64,000 nucleotides of DNA from Ligustrum vulgare. Lineage: Eukaryota > Streptophyta > Magnoliopsida > Lamiales > Oleaceae. A model generated the notes under the pieces. That model had not been told where the DNA came from and did no database searches. It worked only from the letters and a program-made list of their open reading frames with translations. The position numbers were made by a program, and so were the translations under genes. Shown piece by piece: positions 11,487 through 23,046 of this stretch; the stretch's first letter is position 1, and every line of letters begins with the position of its first letter. Location: contig OY743181.1 of assembly GCA_963555705.1 (NCBI GenBank), forward strand, positions 31,066,513 to 31,130,512, read 5' to 3'.

Positions 11487-11826
11487 ATTCTGCGTTTCTG
11501 TAGACTAGCAAATTTTTCAAAAGAGAAATTTTTAAAATTTATTTACATTATTAATTGCCAACTGCCAACATTCGATCTGCCAACTCCGAGGTAAAGAAGT
11601 TCATGAGTTTATGTTATTTTATTTTCGGATACATGTATTAAATGATTTATGAGACTTAGAAGAAAGAGAAAGATTTGTATCTGAAATAGAAAGAAAGAAG
11701 AAAGAACGAGTTTTGAGCATAATGGGAATAACTAGTAATTGATTAAAGAATTGTTTTATAATAATTTTTGTCCTCGAACTTAGAGAATAAAGAACCCTAA
11801 CTGGACTTTGTATAATTATTTTAGAC

Positions 11827-12366
11827 ATGGCACCATTCACAAGACAACAACAAAGAAAGTTAGATGGATGGGCCTCAAAATACCTATCATTCAAGAGGGG
11901 ACATCACAAGAAGATAGATGAGCATGTAGAATATTACAGCATCGCATGAGAGGACGCAATAAAGCTTGGCTTTAAGATAACTGACACACAGACTATTGGT
12001 CACTTTTTGTTAACTTTCCTGGAGGATGAGCATAAATTGGAAAATGAGTTTTATGAGGATATAAAAAGAACCCAGGGAGAAAACGCGAACTTTAAAACAG
12101 TATGTGATGAGTTTATAATGCTTTGGGACCTTTTCCGAACCCCAGCACCAGCACCAACACAAGTAATGATACCCCGAAGCGATAATAGAGATCGGCTAAA
12201 TGAGATATCTGATGCTAAGTCAGGCATCTATGATTATACGCCTAGGTTACAGGGTTATGTTTCAGAATCACCAGATTACTCCCCAGGTTCACCAAGTGTC
12301 ACACCCGGTGCCTCAGATTATACACCTGGCACGCCCGGGACTACCCCTGTCAACAGTCATACTTAG
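11827..12366 (+). pseudogene. Extra frame upstream of gag in the Tekay element
   Basis: A frame of 179 codons starting MAPFTRQQQRKLDGW, with a single TGA at 11947-11949 (CGA to TGA would restore Arg). The first 100 residues are charged and contain FYEDIKRTQGENANFK. The C-terminal 60 residues are low-complexity, with spaced DYTP, DYSPGSPS and DYTPGTPG units. It lies between primer site and gag, separate from gag by about 240 bp. It is not gag, protease or any pol domain, and I do not recognise a family. Near-intact length in an otherwise damaged element suggests it was once coding. Confidence 0.45.
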
Positions 12367-12606
12367 TGGGATAGGACTAGTGATAGGTGTTTTGGTATTT
12401 TTCCCTTTTCAATAGTTTTTCCCATTTCTGAAATAATAATGTATCCTCATTGAAGGAATTTCATTTATTAATAAAGAGATTCATTTATTTCTATGTCGTG
12501 AGCTATGTTTGACATTGTTATTAAGATTGATTGTATGAGATGATTGGTTGTCTGTATTTTCCTATCGAGAAATAATAAACCTATTTGTTTTACTTAATAA
12601 AGGAAA

Positions 12607-13632
12607 ATGTCTCGGCGCCTAATCAGAGATGCACCGAACTAGACCAACCAAGGTCAGACTGCTCTAAGACAGGATCCCCCAAACCAGGCCAATATCATTA
12701 GGGATTTACTTCAGGCAGTTCAGGACTTGAGACAGGTCCCTACTGGTTCCTCAGTTCCAATAATTGAACAATTCCGAAGGTACCATCCACCTACTTTTGA
12801 CGGTGGTAACAACCCTTTAACCATGGAAGAATGGCTGTAGACGATTGAGAAAATCTTCAAACACATTTCTTGCCAGGAGGACCGAAAAGTTATTTGTGCA
12901 GAATTTATGCTGGTTGGTAGGGCTAGATTCTGGTGGGAATCAGCATCTCGAACCAGGACTCTTTAGCAACAGACAGCTTTAACTTGGGAGGAGTTCAAGG
13001 CTGAGATTAGAGATAAATTCTTTCCACGGCCCTCAGAGACCACAAAGAGTCTGAATTTTTACTCTTGGTTCAAGGCGATATGGATATAACAAATTATGAA
13101 AAGAAGTTCAAGGAATTGTCACGCTATGCTCCACATCTGGTGGAGACGGAGGCTAAGAAGGCACGCAGGTTTGAGAGGGGTCTACGCTCGGAGGTTAGAC
13201 AGATAGTCGGTCCGCACGAGCTGCCAACCTATAGAGAAGTGGTAAAGAAGGCTCAAGCAGTAGCCTATGAGGGAGTAAAGGTTGGAAACCAAGGCAATCA
13301 TCATGAATAGAGATATCAAGGGAAAAGAAAGTGGCAAAGGCCGAATCGCAGCCAAAATCGAAATCAATCATTTAATAAGAGACAGTATTCAGGAACCCCA
13401 GGAGGACAGGTGGCTAATCATACTCCACCTTGCCCTAAGTGTCAAAAATTGCACAAGGGAGAGTGCCTTTATGGTAAGGGAGTTTGCTAGAAATGTGGCC
13501 AGCCGGGCCATTTTGCATGGGATTGTCGTGCTCCTCCAGCACAAGGTTCTAATCAGAAGAGGAACACAGATTAAAACAGGAAAGGAAAAGCGAGAGTATT
13601 TTCCATGGATGCAGCAGAGGACTCGGACGTGA
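12607..13632 (+). pseudogene. Tekay gag (broken)
   Basis: Gag forms the particle and binds the RNA. From MSRRLIRDAPN onward, the frame shows the capsid block FRRYHPPTFDGG, ARFWWESASR and FKAEIRDKFFPRP. It then shifts frame near 13065 into YEKKFKELSRYAPHLV and GLRSEVRQIVG. A zinc-knuckle CCHC (KCGQPGHFAWDC, about 13488-13530) follows after a further frame change and a TAG. Premature stops occur at about 12640, 12838 and 12964; the one after EEWL is CAG to TAG. Non-functional. Confidence 0.85.
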
Positions 13633-13676
13633 TTGCAGGTATACTAATTATTTTAGTATTCCTATGCATGTCCTAA

Positions 13677-14120
13677 TTGTTGTCTTGCATTGTATATCTT
13701 TCCTATTTTGAAGCATACTTATATGATAACGGTATATTATCTATTTCTGGTATTCCCGTATATGTTCTGATAGACTCGGGAGCCACACACTCATTTATAT
13801 ATGATACATGCTTAGAAAGGTTGAACTTAATAGGAGAAGAAACTGGTAGTATACTTGAGGTTAGTTTACCATCAGGAGGAATTATTGATACCGATAAGAT
13901 AGTCAAAGCAGTGGAAATTGATTTTGATGGTCAAGTATTGGAAGCAGACCTGAATATTATTCGAATGAAAGACTTCGATATTATTCTGGGTATGGATTGG
14001 CTCAGCACCAACCGTGCTGCAATTACGTGCCATGAGAAGGAGGTTATTTTTTGCAAAGGTGGTGAAGAAGTATTTAGAATTCATGGGACGAAGATTAAGG
14101 CTCTTCCCCGTCTTGTATAA
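13677..14120 (+). pseudogene. Tekay aspartic protease
   Basis: Retropepsin cleaving the gag-pol polyprotein. It shows YVLIDSGATHSFI with the catalytic Asp at 13773-13775, then ADLNIIRMKDFDIILGMDWL, the C-terminal ILG-DWL motif. The frame is open for 147 codons and ends in TAA at 14118 before continuing in the same phase into the RT N-terminus (VPVVCEYGDVFPDDLPG). The domain itself looks undamaged, but it depends on a broken polyprotein. Confidence 0.85.
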
Positions 14121-14168
14121 GCTTTTCAAGCCGAGAAGTTATTAGCCAAGGGCAATTATCAGGGCTAT

Positions 14169-15262
14169 TTGGTTAGTCTTCAAGACAAACCATCAGAGGA
14201 GATCACTTTGGAGTCGGTGCCAGTAGTATGTGAATATGGTGATGTTTTTCCAGATGATCTACCAGGTACCCCTCCTGATAGACAAGTGGAATTTGCCATT
14301 GATTTGGTACCAGGAGTTGCCCCGGTATCTAAAGCTCCATATCGTATGGCACCGAAGCAGTTGCAGGAATTGAAGGTTCAGCTAGAGGAATTGTTAGAAA
14401 GGATTTTATCAGACCGAGTGTATCTCCATGGGGAACACCTGTGTTGTTTGTGAAAAAGAAGGATGGAAGCATGAGGATGTGTATTGACTATAGAGAGCTG
14501 AACAAATTGACAATAAAGAATAAGTATCCCCTTCCCAGGATCGAAGACTTATTTGATCAGTTGAAAGGTACAGCTATATTCTCGAAGATTGATTTGAGAT
14601 CTGGCTATCATCAGTTAAAGATTAAGCCAGCTGATGTACCAAAAACTGTGTTTAGGACGCGATATGGGCATTATGAGTACATAGTAATGCCATTTGGTCT
14701 CACGAATGCACCCGCAGTGTTTATGGATTTGATAAATAGAGTCTTTCATCAGTATCTTGATAAATTTATTATCGTTTTTATCGATGACATACTGATTTAC
14801 TCAAGGGATTTTGAACAGCATGAAGAGCACTTGAGGATAGTATTGGAAACACTGAGAGCAGAAAAGTTGTACGCCAAATTCAAGAAATGTGAATTTTGGC
14901 TTGAGAGGGTAGCCTTCCTAGGTCATGTTGTTGCAGTAAATGGTATTGAAGTTGATCCGTCTAAATTTGAAGCTGTAATGAATTGGCTAACACCTGCCAA
15001 TGTTGGAGATGTGAGAAGTTTTCTTGGGTTAGCCGGATACTATCGGCGATTTATAGAAGGTTTTTCTAAAATAGCAGGTCCTATGGCACAGTTAAACAGG
15101 AAGGGATTTAAGTTCCAGTGGACAAGTCAGTGCGAACAAAGTTTCCAAGAACTGAAGAATAGACTTGTATCAGTACCAGTATTGACTATACCGGATGGGT
15201 CGGATGATTATGTTATTTACATTGATGCATCCAAACATGGATTGGGTTGTGTATTGATGTAG
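14169..15262 (+). pseudogene. Tekay reverse transcriptase (frameshifted)
   Basis: N-terminal block DVFPDDLPGTPPDRQVEF lies in one frame up to about 14400. A frame change leads to [45 protein letters not shown], and the catalytic FIDDILIYS (about 14777-14803), an accepted variant of YIDD. The thumb/connection is [17 protein letters not shown]. The frame reaches [15 protein letters not shown] and ends at TAG 15260-15262, where CAG (Gln) is normal. Only the frame break near 14400-14440 and this stop damage it. Confidence 0.88.
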
Positions 15263-15568
15263 AATGGAAAAGTAATAGCATATGCTTCAAGACAGTTGAA
15301 GCCATATGAAAAGAATTACCCGACGCATGATCTAGAGCTTACAGCTGTAGTGCATGCTTTAAAGATCTGGAGACACTATCTGTACGGGAGTAAATGTGAG
15401 ATTTACACCGATCACAAGAGTCTCAAGTATTTCTTTACTCAGAAGGAATTAAATATGAGGCAGCGCCGATGGCTAGAGCTGGTGAAAGATTATGACTACA
15501 CTATTCTTTAACATCCGGGTAAAGCAAATAAGGTTGCAGATGCTTTGAGCAGGAAGAATGCTGGTTAG
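15263..15568 (+). pseudogene. Tekay RNase H
   Basis: It continues in frame past the 15260 stop: [37 protein letters not shown] (catalytic Glu), [14 protein letters not shown] (catalytic Asp), then a TAA at 15509-15511 and HPGKANKVADALSRK, the standard RNase H C-terminus. Two further stops precede the integrase. Confidence 0.82.
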
Positions 15569-16632
15569 TTGTTAGTTTTGGGAACAACGCAAGACCAGTT
15601 GACTCGAGACTTTCAAAATTTGAAAATTGAAGTGCAAGCCCCATCAATTCGAGGATCTAACATATTGACAAATCTGACTGTTAAATCAGATTTGAGGGAT
15701 CGGATTGTGATAGCTCAGGGAGATGATAAATTTTTGGAAAAAATCAGATCTGAAGTTGGGACTAGCAGGAGGATAGGTTTTGAGATTGCCTCTGATAAAG
15801 CACTTATGTTCAGAGGGCGTATTTGTGTGCCGAAGGATGAACAGATCAGGAAGGAGATTTTAACTGAAGCTCATTCAGCACCTTACGCAGGTCACCCTGG
15901 TGGGACAAAAATTTATCGCGATTTACGCAATAATTTTTGGTGGAGAAATATGAAGGGTTGTATTGCGAGGTTTATATCTCGATGCATGACCTGTCAGCAG
16001 GTTAAGGCTGAACATCAGAGACCGTCAGGATTGTTGAATCCTTTGGACATAACAGAATGGAAATGGGAGAAAATTTCCATGGATTTCGTTACTGGGTTGC
16101 CAAAATCAGTTAGAGGAAATGACGTTATTTGGGTTATTGTGGACCGGCTTACAAAGCCAGCTCATTTCCTTCCGGTCAGAATAACTCTCAGTATGGATCA
16201 GTTAGCCCAGTTGTATGTAAGAGAGATTGTTCGACTTCACGGGGTACCAGCTTCCATTATCTCAGATAGAGATCCGAGGTTTACTTCTAGATTTTGGAAG
16301 AGTTTGCATATTGCAATGGGTACTAAATTAAATTTTAGTACTGCATACCATCCGCAGACAAACGGTCAGTCTGAGCGTACTATTCAAACCTGGAGGATAT
16401 GCTTAGAGCTTGCGTGCTAGACTTGAGTGGTAGTTGGGAGACTTACCTACCATTGGTGGAATTTGCCTACAATAATAGTTTTCAGGCTACTATTGGTATG
16501 GCACCATATGAAGCACTGTATGGACGACGATGTCGATCGCCACTTTATTGGGATGTAGTAGGTGAGAAGAAATTTTTGGGACCAGAATTAATTGAAAGAA
16601 CAGTTGAGACTATTGAGAAGATTAGACTGTGA
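15569..16632 (+). pseudogene. Tekay integrase (one frameshift)
   Basis: Zinc-binding [17 protein letters not shown] and [11 protein letters not shown] (about 15870-16010). The DDE core has [25 protein letters not shown] and [14 protein letters not shown], so all three acidic residues are present. A frame change near 16395-16420 leads to [20 protein letters not shown] and APYEALYGRRCRSPLYW, the GPY/F-side region, which ends in TGA at 16630-16632 (CGA to TGA is likely). Confidence 0.88.
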
Positions 16633-17151
16633 ATTAAGACCGCACAGGACAGACATAAGAGTTATGCAGATCAGAGAAGGAAAGACTTGGTATTTCAGGT
16701 GGGAGAGAAAGTGTTTTTGAAGGTAATCCCAATGAAAGGTACTTTTCGCTTTGGAAAAAGGGGAAAGTTAAGACCTCGATTTATTGGACCATTCGAGATA
16801 TTAGAGCAACTAGGAAATGTGGCATATCGTTTGGCATTGTCACCCGAGCTTGCAGCGGTTCACAATGATTTTCATGTTTCCCTATTAAGAAAGTATGTTT
16901 ATGATCCTAGTCATGTGGTGAATTACCAGTCACTTTTAGTTCAGAAAGATTTTTCTTATGAGGAGGCACCCATGTGCATTGTAGAGAGAAAAGTCCATGT
17001 CTTAAGAAATAAAGAAATTTCCTTAGTCAAAGTCCAGTGGGGTGGAGAAAAGGATGATGACGCCACTTGGGAAAAAGAAGACGAGATTTTAGCCAAGTAT
17101 CCAGATATCATAGATCAAGTGAGTTTAATTTCGAGAACGAAATTATTTTAA
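16633..17151 (+). pseudogene. Tekay integrase C-terminus with chromodomain
   Basis: GPY/F module KLRPRFIGPFEILEQLGNVA and HNDFHVSLLRKYV, then a chromodomain at about 16965-17130: IVERKVHVLRNKEISLVKV, QWGG and ATWEKEDEI. Chromodomains direct chromovirus insertion towards particular chromatin marks. The usual aromatic cage residues appear only partly, as in Tekay-type group II chromodomains. The frame closes at TAA 17149-17151, next to the purine tract. Confidence 0.88.
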
Positions 17152-17162
17152 GGGGGTAAGGT
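17150..17162 (+). other. Polypurine tract of the Tekay element
   Basis: AAGGGGGTAAGGT abuts the TG of the 3' LTR, the normal position for the plus-strand primer. Confidence 0.8.
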
Positions 17163-18806
17163 TGTAGCGACCGAGAAATTTCTGAATTTATAATAAATAA
17201 ATATTTTATTTGTTAAAAACGGTGTCGCTATAATTTAACCCATTATTTAAAGTTCACGTACGTCGTTTAGCCAAGTTATAGAATTTTGAGCCGAAAATAA
17301 TAGATTTTCAGTCCAACTTGTTTTTACGTCCAAAAATTCAAAATCTATTTTCAAAACCCAATTTCATTTTTTTTTATTCAAATTAAAATTTCCAGATAAT
17401 CTTATTTCAAAAATTTGAGTTTATCATTTTATTAAAATTTCAAATTTAAATTCACCATTTTATCTTGACAAATCATGATAATCATCCTACCCAAAATTTA
17501 CTCAACCAAGTTCATCCACCAGAAATTTATCCACGATTACAATTTCAATTCAAACCATGACTAATCCACCCAGCTATTTTATTCCCACTCGTGATCAGAA
17601 TTTTTCACGACACAACCTTTGAATTCAGGTATCATCATCGATAAAATTTCTGTTTCAGTCTCACCATCATCACCACTGTGACCAGCCTCCACCGAGGCAA
17701 CCCAAAATCGCCATGAAACACCACCGCAAACTTTAATCCACCCTTTCACTGCCATTTCTAAATCACTCACGCACCAAAATTTTAGCTTGCATCCAAACCC
17801 AAGTCACTGCATCCACCACAGAACCCGACCATGCCCGCTATACTCACCGACGAACCATCATCATCATCATTAACCAACACCAGCGGAATCACCACCGCGA
17901 GCCACCCCTCATCGAGACCAACTCGATCGCACACCACAGCCATCTCCCAAAGTTCCACAAAACTCAAATCAAAAGCCCAAATAGAGAAACCCATAATCCC
18001 AAAAGTCCAGTTCTTACCTCACTCACCGATTCTTCGCCGGAAAACCCACGAGCATTGCCTCGGTTTGCCTCGGAACCGCACCAAAACTCAGCCCAAAATC
18101 CATTTTTCTCGCATACCCTTGTACCCGCTGCCGTTGTTTCACGCCGACGGTAGTTTCGCCAACATCTCAACCAGCGATTGGACTGGAGGAGGGATTCCAC
18201 CCCTCCATCACACCCTCATGTCTCTCTCTCTCTCTCTCTCTCTCTCGGATATATAGAGAGAGAAGAGAGAGACGAGACGAGATTATGATTTTGTTATGAT
18301 TTGACATAACTTATGTGCATTTATTGCATGAGACGAGACTACCCACACCCTATGTTACGAAAGCCTAATATTATGAAGAAGTTGTCACTATATGATTGCA
18401 TGTTTATGTGTTCGATTTTTATGTAAATTTATTAATCGGCGATGAGTCTTTTGAGTATTTCAATGAAATGCTCACCCCTTTCTAATAACAATTGCAGATG
18501 TTGGAGATGGATGCGTATGATGGGCAGGCCATTGCATTAATAATTGAATAATCAAATTTTATTCTTGTTTCAGTTGAATGTTCCTAATTCGAGAAATGTT
18601 GAGATTTTGAACAATTATCTTTATTTTGAAATTTCTTAGCAAATATTATTTCATCAGTTTGAGAACATTGAGATTTATCAGTTTTTGAATTTATTTAAAT
18701 AAATCTTGCCAATTAGAAATGTTATTTTATTCCGCATAATATTATTTCAAAAATTAGACGAGACGATGAAGTGACGAGTTGGGTGATTAGAACCCGGGGC
18801 ATCACA
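17163..18806 (+). repeat. 3' LTR of the Tekay element (internally deleted)
   Basis: It starts TGTAGCGACCGAG and ends GGGGCATCACA. It aligns with 9289-11470 along its length, with roughly 3% mismatch in the first 300 bp. It lacks about 540 bp, including the (TA)n; the junction lies in a GAGAGA/GAGACGAG stretch near 18268. A (TC)n run occupies 18220-18246. Confidence 0.92.
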
Positions 18807-18811
18807 GTGTT
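18807..18811. repeat. Target-site duplication of the Tekay element (right)
   Basis: GTGTT, identical to 9284-9288. Confidence 0.9.
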
Positions 18812-18952
18812 TATGGCTGCTCCATTGTAAATGAGTACCTTTTCTACAGGTATACCATTAATTGAAGCCTTTACATACAACGGCCTCAAATGCTTAGTCA
18901 ATTTCACGTTCGACTTTCTAAAAATGATCCTTTTAGTCGCATCTATTTCCAC
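18807..18952 (-). pseudogene. Tat-1 protease N-terminal part (interrupted by the Tekay element)
   Basis: Minus-strand frame with KHLRPLYVKASINGIPVEK, then VLIYNGAAINTVMP, where the active site should be D-(S/G)-G. The catalytic Asp has changed (IYNGA). Directly after VMPR the frame enters the Tekay LTR at the GTGTT duplication, and the protein resumes at 9288. This shows that the insertion point is inside the protease. Confidence 0.75.
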
Positions 18953-19049
18953 TTCCTACTTATCTCCTGTTAAACTGGTTCCTTGAGACAAGTTTACATG
19001 CAACATTTCATGTTGGGCGTTTGCCTCTTGAACCTTTTCTTCTATCTTC

Positions 19050-19377
19050 CTAAGCTTCAATTTCCTCGTATGTTACCCAACCAGTAGGGGGAGGTAGTAT
19101 TCTAGAAGGTGACCCATACTTTTCAAAGCGTGGTACCCTCACCTTCCTTTTGGGCATCTCATATAATACGTAAAATTCAAATGATCGCCCAAATGGTTCG
19201 CTAGGTAAATCTACCTCACGGACTCCTTCTTGATGCATTTGCTTCAACAAATTATTATAGGACACTCCTCTTTTCTTTCTTTCCGCTTCAAAATCTATCT
19301 CTTCTTCAATGTCAGTCATTCATCATAGGCTCCTTGAGAAGTTTGACCTTCCTCTTCTCCAAAGTCTAACATGCATG
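19050..19377 (-). pseudogene. Tat-1 gag-protease linker, part 2
   Basis: A frame from 19319 to 19050 (MTDIEEEIDFEAERKKRG, later LPPPTGWVTYEEI) represents the region between gag and protease in Tat elements. Its upstream half continues across the hAT insertion at 22326-23046; removing the hAT element and one copy of the 8-bp duplication reconnects an acidic, Glu-rich stretch. Confidence 0.5.
19370..19377. repeat. hAT target-site duplication (left)
   Basis: CATGCATG before the element start TAGGGATGTC. The right copy at 22326-22333 is CAAGCATG (7 of 8 match). Confidence 0.7.
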
Positions 19378-22325
19378 TAGGGATGTCAAACGGGCCGATT
19401 TAGGCCGGCTCAGCTCGTGAACTTAGCATTTGATCCGACCCACGAGCCCGGCCACTTGTCTCCCAAAGAGCCCAGATCGTGTTCGTCCCTTTTTTTAACG
19501 GATAATATTTTACAGCTAATACTAGAATAATTGAAAATATAAAAACTTAAACCATCCTCCTTTAATCTGGGCTTGGGACCGGCTACGTTTAATAACTTGT
19601 AGGCGGAGTTAAAATTGTACACAAACAAAATGTTATGTGTACAATTTTTTTATTTAAAAGAAAGAATAAAAAATACAGAGAAAGAAAAATACATATATTA
19701 TAGCATAATTGTAAGGATAATAATTAATAATTACTTACCAATACGATTGTTCTCCGAATTCCTTGGCCAGAATTTCACTTATCCTATCTTGTAATCTTTT
19801 CTCTGCAAACTTCCAATCCTTCAAATACACTAAGGCCTCCAATATGTCATCTTTAAGCCTTGACCTATATTCAGATAACACTCTACTATCTGCACTAAAA
19901 TTAGCCTCCGATGCTATAGTTGATACCGGAGGTATTAGTAGATCTCGTGCAATCATAGAAACAATCGGGTATTGGCGCTCGTTTAGTCTCCACCACTTAA
20001 GAATGTCAAAATTATATCTCTCGTACTCGTCTAACATGCTAAGAAGGTCATGTGAGAAATACCTAGTTTACTCGCTCGGAATTTCATCTGAACTATTAGG
20101 GGTACTAGAAGAACTAGAACCACTAGGAAGTGTACTAGAAGTTCGGGTTCCCTTCATGGTCATAAGGTAGGAAATTAAATCATTGTCTTAATTTTGTATC
20201 ACATTAGGGGTGGGAGCAGTTCTTCTAACATTTTTACCTGACCTATTAGCATTGATCTCGTACACGTTACATAAACATTTTTCTAAATTTGTGCATGTTT
20301 AGGGGGTTCCAAAAGTTAATTTCTTTTATATTACATTTATGGTGTGTTTAGTCCCCTCCAAATTTATTCTAGGGTCCATAATCGTTGCTAATGGAAACAA
20401 AGTGGGTACATTTTTCCAATATTTTCTAAACTTAGTCTTCATTGTTACAATGACTTCAGAAAAAATAGGAAATATTTTGTACTTGTTAAAATTATTAGCA
20501 ATGCAATAAAAATGCTTCAACATTAAATGATTAGTGGGATAATAAACACTGGATAATTCATTTATAGCATCATAAAATGGTTTCAAAAAAGTTTTAATAT
20601 GAAATACAAGTTCCCAATCATTAGCCCCCAAATCAAAACTTGGGCCGTGTAAGTGCCGACCGTTGTAATATTCACATATTAAATTCTCGTAACCTTAACT
20701 TTGTTCTATTGTTAAATAAGTTGAATTCCATCTATGTCATATATCTGTAACAAATGATCGTGCTGGTATATCATTTTCTGCACAATGTGCATCAAAAGCT
20801 TGTTTTCTAGTAGGTGCTATCATAATGAAATTGCAAGCATACCTAATTTTTTTCAATTGATTTTCTATAAACGTAAGACCATCTTGAACTATTAAATTTA
20901 AAATGTGACACACACAAGGAATATGAAACAAGACACCATCAAATCCAGGATTCATGTGGTTAACTAATCTATCTATCACTGCTTTATTAACAGAAGCATT
21001 ATCTAGTTTAAAACTACGAACGTACATTGAAAATATTTGTTGCATTATATGGGTAATCAATAACTTTAAAAGCCATAATTCTTTTGTTCATTAATCAAGT
21101 ATCATCAATGTAATGACAAGTAACAGCTACATAACCTCTATGATTATTGTCAGTCCACAAGTCCGAAGCCAATGATAAGTTACCATTATTTTATTTAAAG
21201 CATCTATAGAACTTTGTTTTCTCTTGAAATATTTAGTAATGCAATCAGCTCGTAAAGTATTTCTATAAACGGGTTTGTACCTGATTTAGAGATACTTTTG
21301 AATGAAATTCTTGAATTGTGAACTTTCTACAATTGAAAGCAGGAACTCACCACTCGATACGAACATGACCATCCCTTCTCGATGTGCTAGATCTTAGTTG
21401 AAGACCCAATTGCTTAGACTCGATTGACCAAACTGTAGAGTTGATTGATTTGCTTCAACTGAGTCGGGTTTTTGACATCCTTTACAGTGTCTGTTGAGGT
21501 GTGTCGTGCCCCCACCCTTCTTCCAAGAGAAAAGTCCACTGCAAGTTTTACATTTTGCTTTGAATACCCGAATGTTATCAACATCTTTAGCCATTGTTTC
21601 AATCAAATCGAAAAAATTCTAGCAATTCGATTTTGTCGACCTTTTTGGATTTCTGCTAGAGCCTGTCGCCGTGCTAGCGGAGCCGGATCCATATACAGCA
21701 GTGATATCTTCATCAACAATGTCATCCAAATTAAGAGAAGTTCTAGTATCTATATCTTCGATCTCATTTTCCAAATCCACCAAATTGTCGGGAATTGGAA
21801 TATCGTTGAGACCAAAAAATTCATCAACAAATTGGCTAGAAGAATAACCATGAGATTTTGAGTGTTCCATTAGAAATAATAGATTTGAAAATTTGTAGAT
21901 GAAAATGAAATATGAAATTTGAGACAATATTGTATGAGAATTATTATAGCACTAGAAATTAGAATATAACTAGAAGTAGAATATTGCAATTGAAATTTGA
22001 GACTTGAGAGAGTGAGAGAGTTGAGTGAGATTGTGGGGAAAAAAAAAGACAAAAATGATTTTATAGGTAAAAAGAAAGAAAAAATAAGGTTGAAACGGTC
22101 TTGTGACCATTTGGCTCACCCACGAGCCGGCCCTTTTCGGCCTGTTTGGTTGTTCGTTGGACTAGTCCACGAACTTAACGAGCCGAACTCAAACTGTTCA
22201 ACACTCAAATTTTCTATCTGGTTCAAGCCCAAGTCCTTTTTTCACAAGCCGAGCCGAACTTTTAACGAACCGAATCGAGCCGAACTCACAAACTCCCTAA
22301 TTGTCTAGCCCGTTTGCCACCCTTA
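19378..22325 (-). mobile_element. hAT-superfamily DNA transposon
   Basis: A 2948-bp element with short terminal inverted repeats: TAGGGATGTCAAACGGGC at the left and, on the other strand, TAAGGGTGGCAAACGGGC at the right. It is flanked by 8-bp near-identical duplications. It carries a minus-strand transposase with BED zinc finger and C-terminal dimerisation domain. The subterminal regions (19380-19620 and 22090-22320) carry repeated GAGCC(G)/AGCTCG words, probable transposase-binding sites. Inserted into Tat-1 between gag and protease. Confidence 0.9.
19735..21870 (-). pseudogene. hAT transposase, BED/RNase H-like (broken)
   Basis: Transposase of the zinc-finger BED (RICESLEEPER-like) type. 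The likely start is the Met at 21870 (MEHSKSHGYSSSQFVDEF). A BED finger follows at 21394-21606 (KCKTCSGLFSWKKGGGTTH, then LNRHC). The RNase H-like core is in pieces: LDNASVNKAVIDRLVNHM and FHIPCVCHILNLIVQDGL (20737-21060), and HLMLKHFYCIANNFNKY (20326-20631). The C-terminal dimerisation domain (19735-20037) has YPIVSMIARDLLIPP, ASEANFSADSRVLSEYRS and ALVYLKDW. Several stops and frame changes separate the pieces, so the copy cannot be autonomous. Confidence 0.88.
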
Positions 22326-22333
22326 CAAGCATG
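22326..22333. repeat. hAT target-site duplication (right)
   Basis: CAAGCATG following the element end CCACCCTTA; compare CATGCATG at 19370-19377. Confidence 0.7.
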
Positions 22334-23046
22334 CTTCTTCTTCTTCACCGTCTCTTCTTTCTTCTTCTTCTTCATTCTCCTTATTCTTAAATTCATTGGC
22401 CAATAAGTAGTTATTAGCCATAACTAGAGGTAGTGTCCCAAACTGAATAGTAGCAGATCGCTCTGGATCTTCCTCATCTTCTTCCTCTTTTCCTTGTTCG
22501 AATTTTGACTTACCAGAGGAACTCTCAGGAAATTCTCCCATTGATTCACCTATGCTAGCTTTATTACCGTCTTCCAGAATATTTATGTTAGTCACCTTGA
22601 GCAAATTAGGTGTTTTAGGGTGTAATATTCCTTATTGTTGCCTCATCATTCATTCACCCATAATTCCACTAAAAACGCCTTTTTTGGGTTCTAGTCATTT
22701 CATTGAAGTGTACAACTCTTTTTGCATTATGTTGGAATGAATGCCATACGTTTGGTTGACGAGGTTTTGGCCTGAATGTCCTTCCACTGTTCATTGACCT
22801 GAATTGTCTCTCAAAAGATGGTTTCTCATAGAATGACACATTCCGTCCTCTAACGGGTTGAAAATTTGGAACAATATTTAAATGATGGTGACACTCATAT
22901 ATTCCTGGCTTTTCTACACTCTCCTTCACTTCGCCATTGCATCTAGCGCGTAGAAGACCTTCATTATTTCTAGTTTCTTTTCCCTTCATACGTTCAAATA
23001 CACTGGAATGTGGCACATAATCCTCTTCTTTATCATCTATAACCAA
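22326..23046 (-). pseudogene. Tat-1 gag C-terminal region and linker, part 1
   Basis: Two minus-strand frames, 22669-23046 (contains VPHSSVFERMKGKETRN and GIYECHHHLNIVPNFQ) and 22326-22604 (ends in a Glu-rich run). Their place between gag and protease matches the long linker of Tat elements. No zinc knuckle is clear. The Glu-rich end is cut by the hAT element. Confidence 0.5.

Larger units (their letters stand above)
9289..18806 (+). mobile_element. Tekay-lineage chromovirus (Ty3/gypsy) inserted in the Tat-1 protease
   Basis: It is bounded by LTRs at 9289-11470 and 17163-18806 and by GTGTT duplications. Order: LTR, primer site resembling initiator Met tRNA, an extra frame, gag, protease, RT, RNase H, integrase, chromodomain, purine tract, LTR. 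The C-terminal chromodomain and the DSGATHSF protease identify a chromovirus; sequence style fits Tekay/Del. Numerous stops and frameshifts make it non-autonomous. It is younger than Tat-1, which it splits. Confidence 0.93.
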
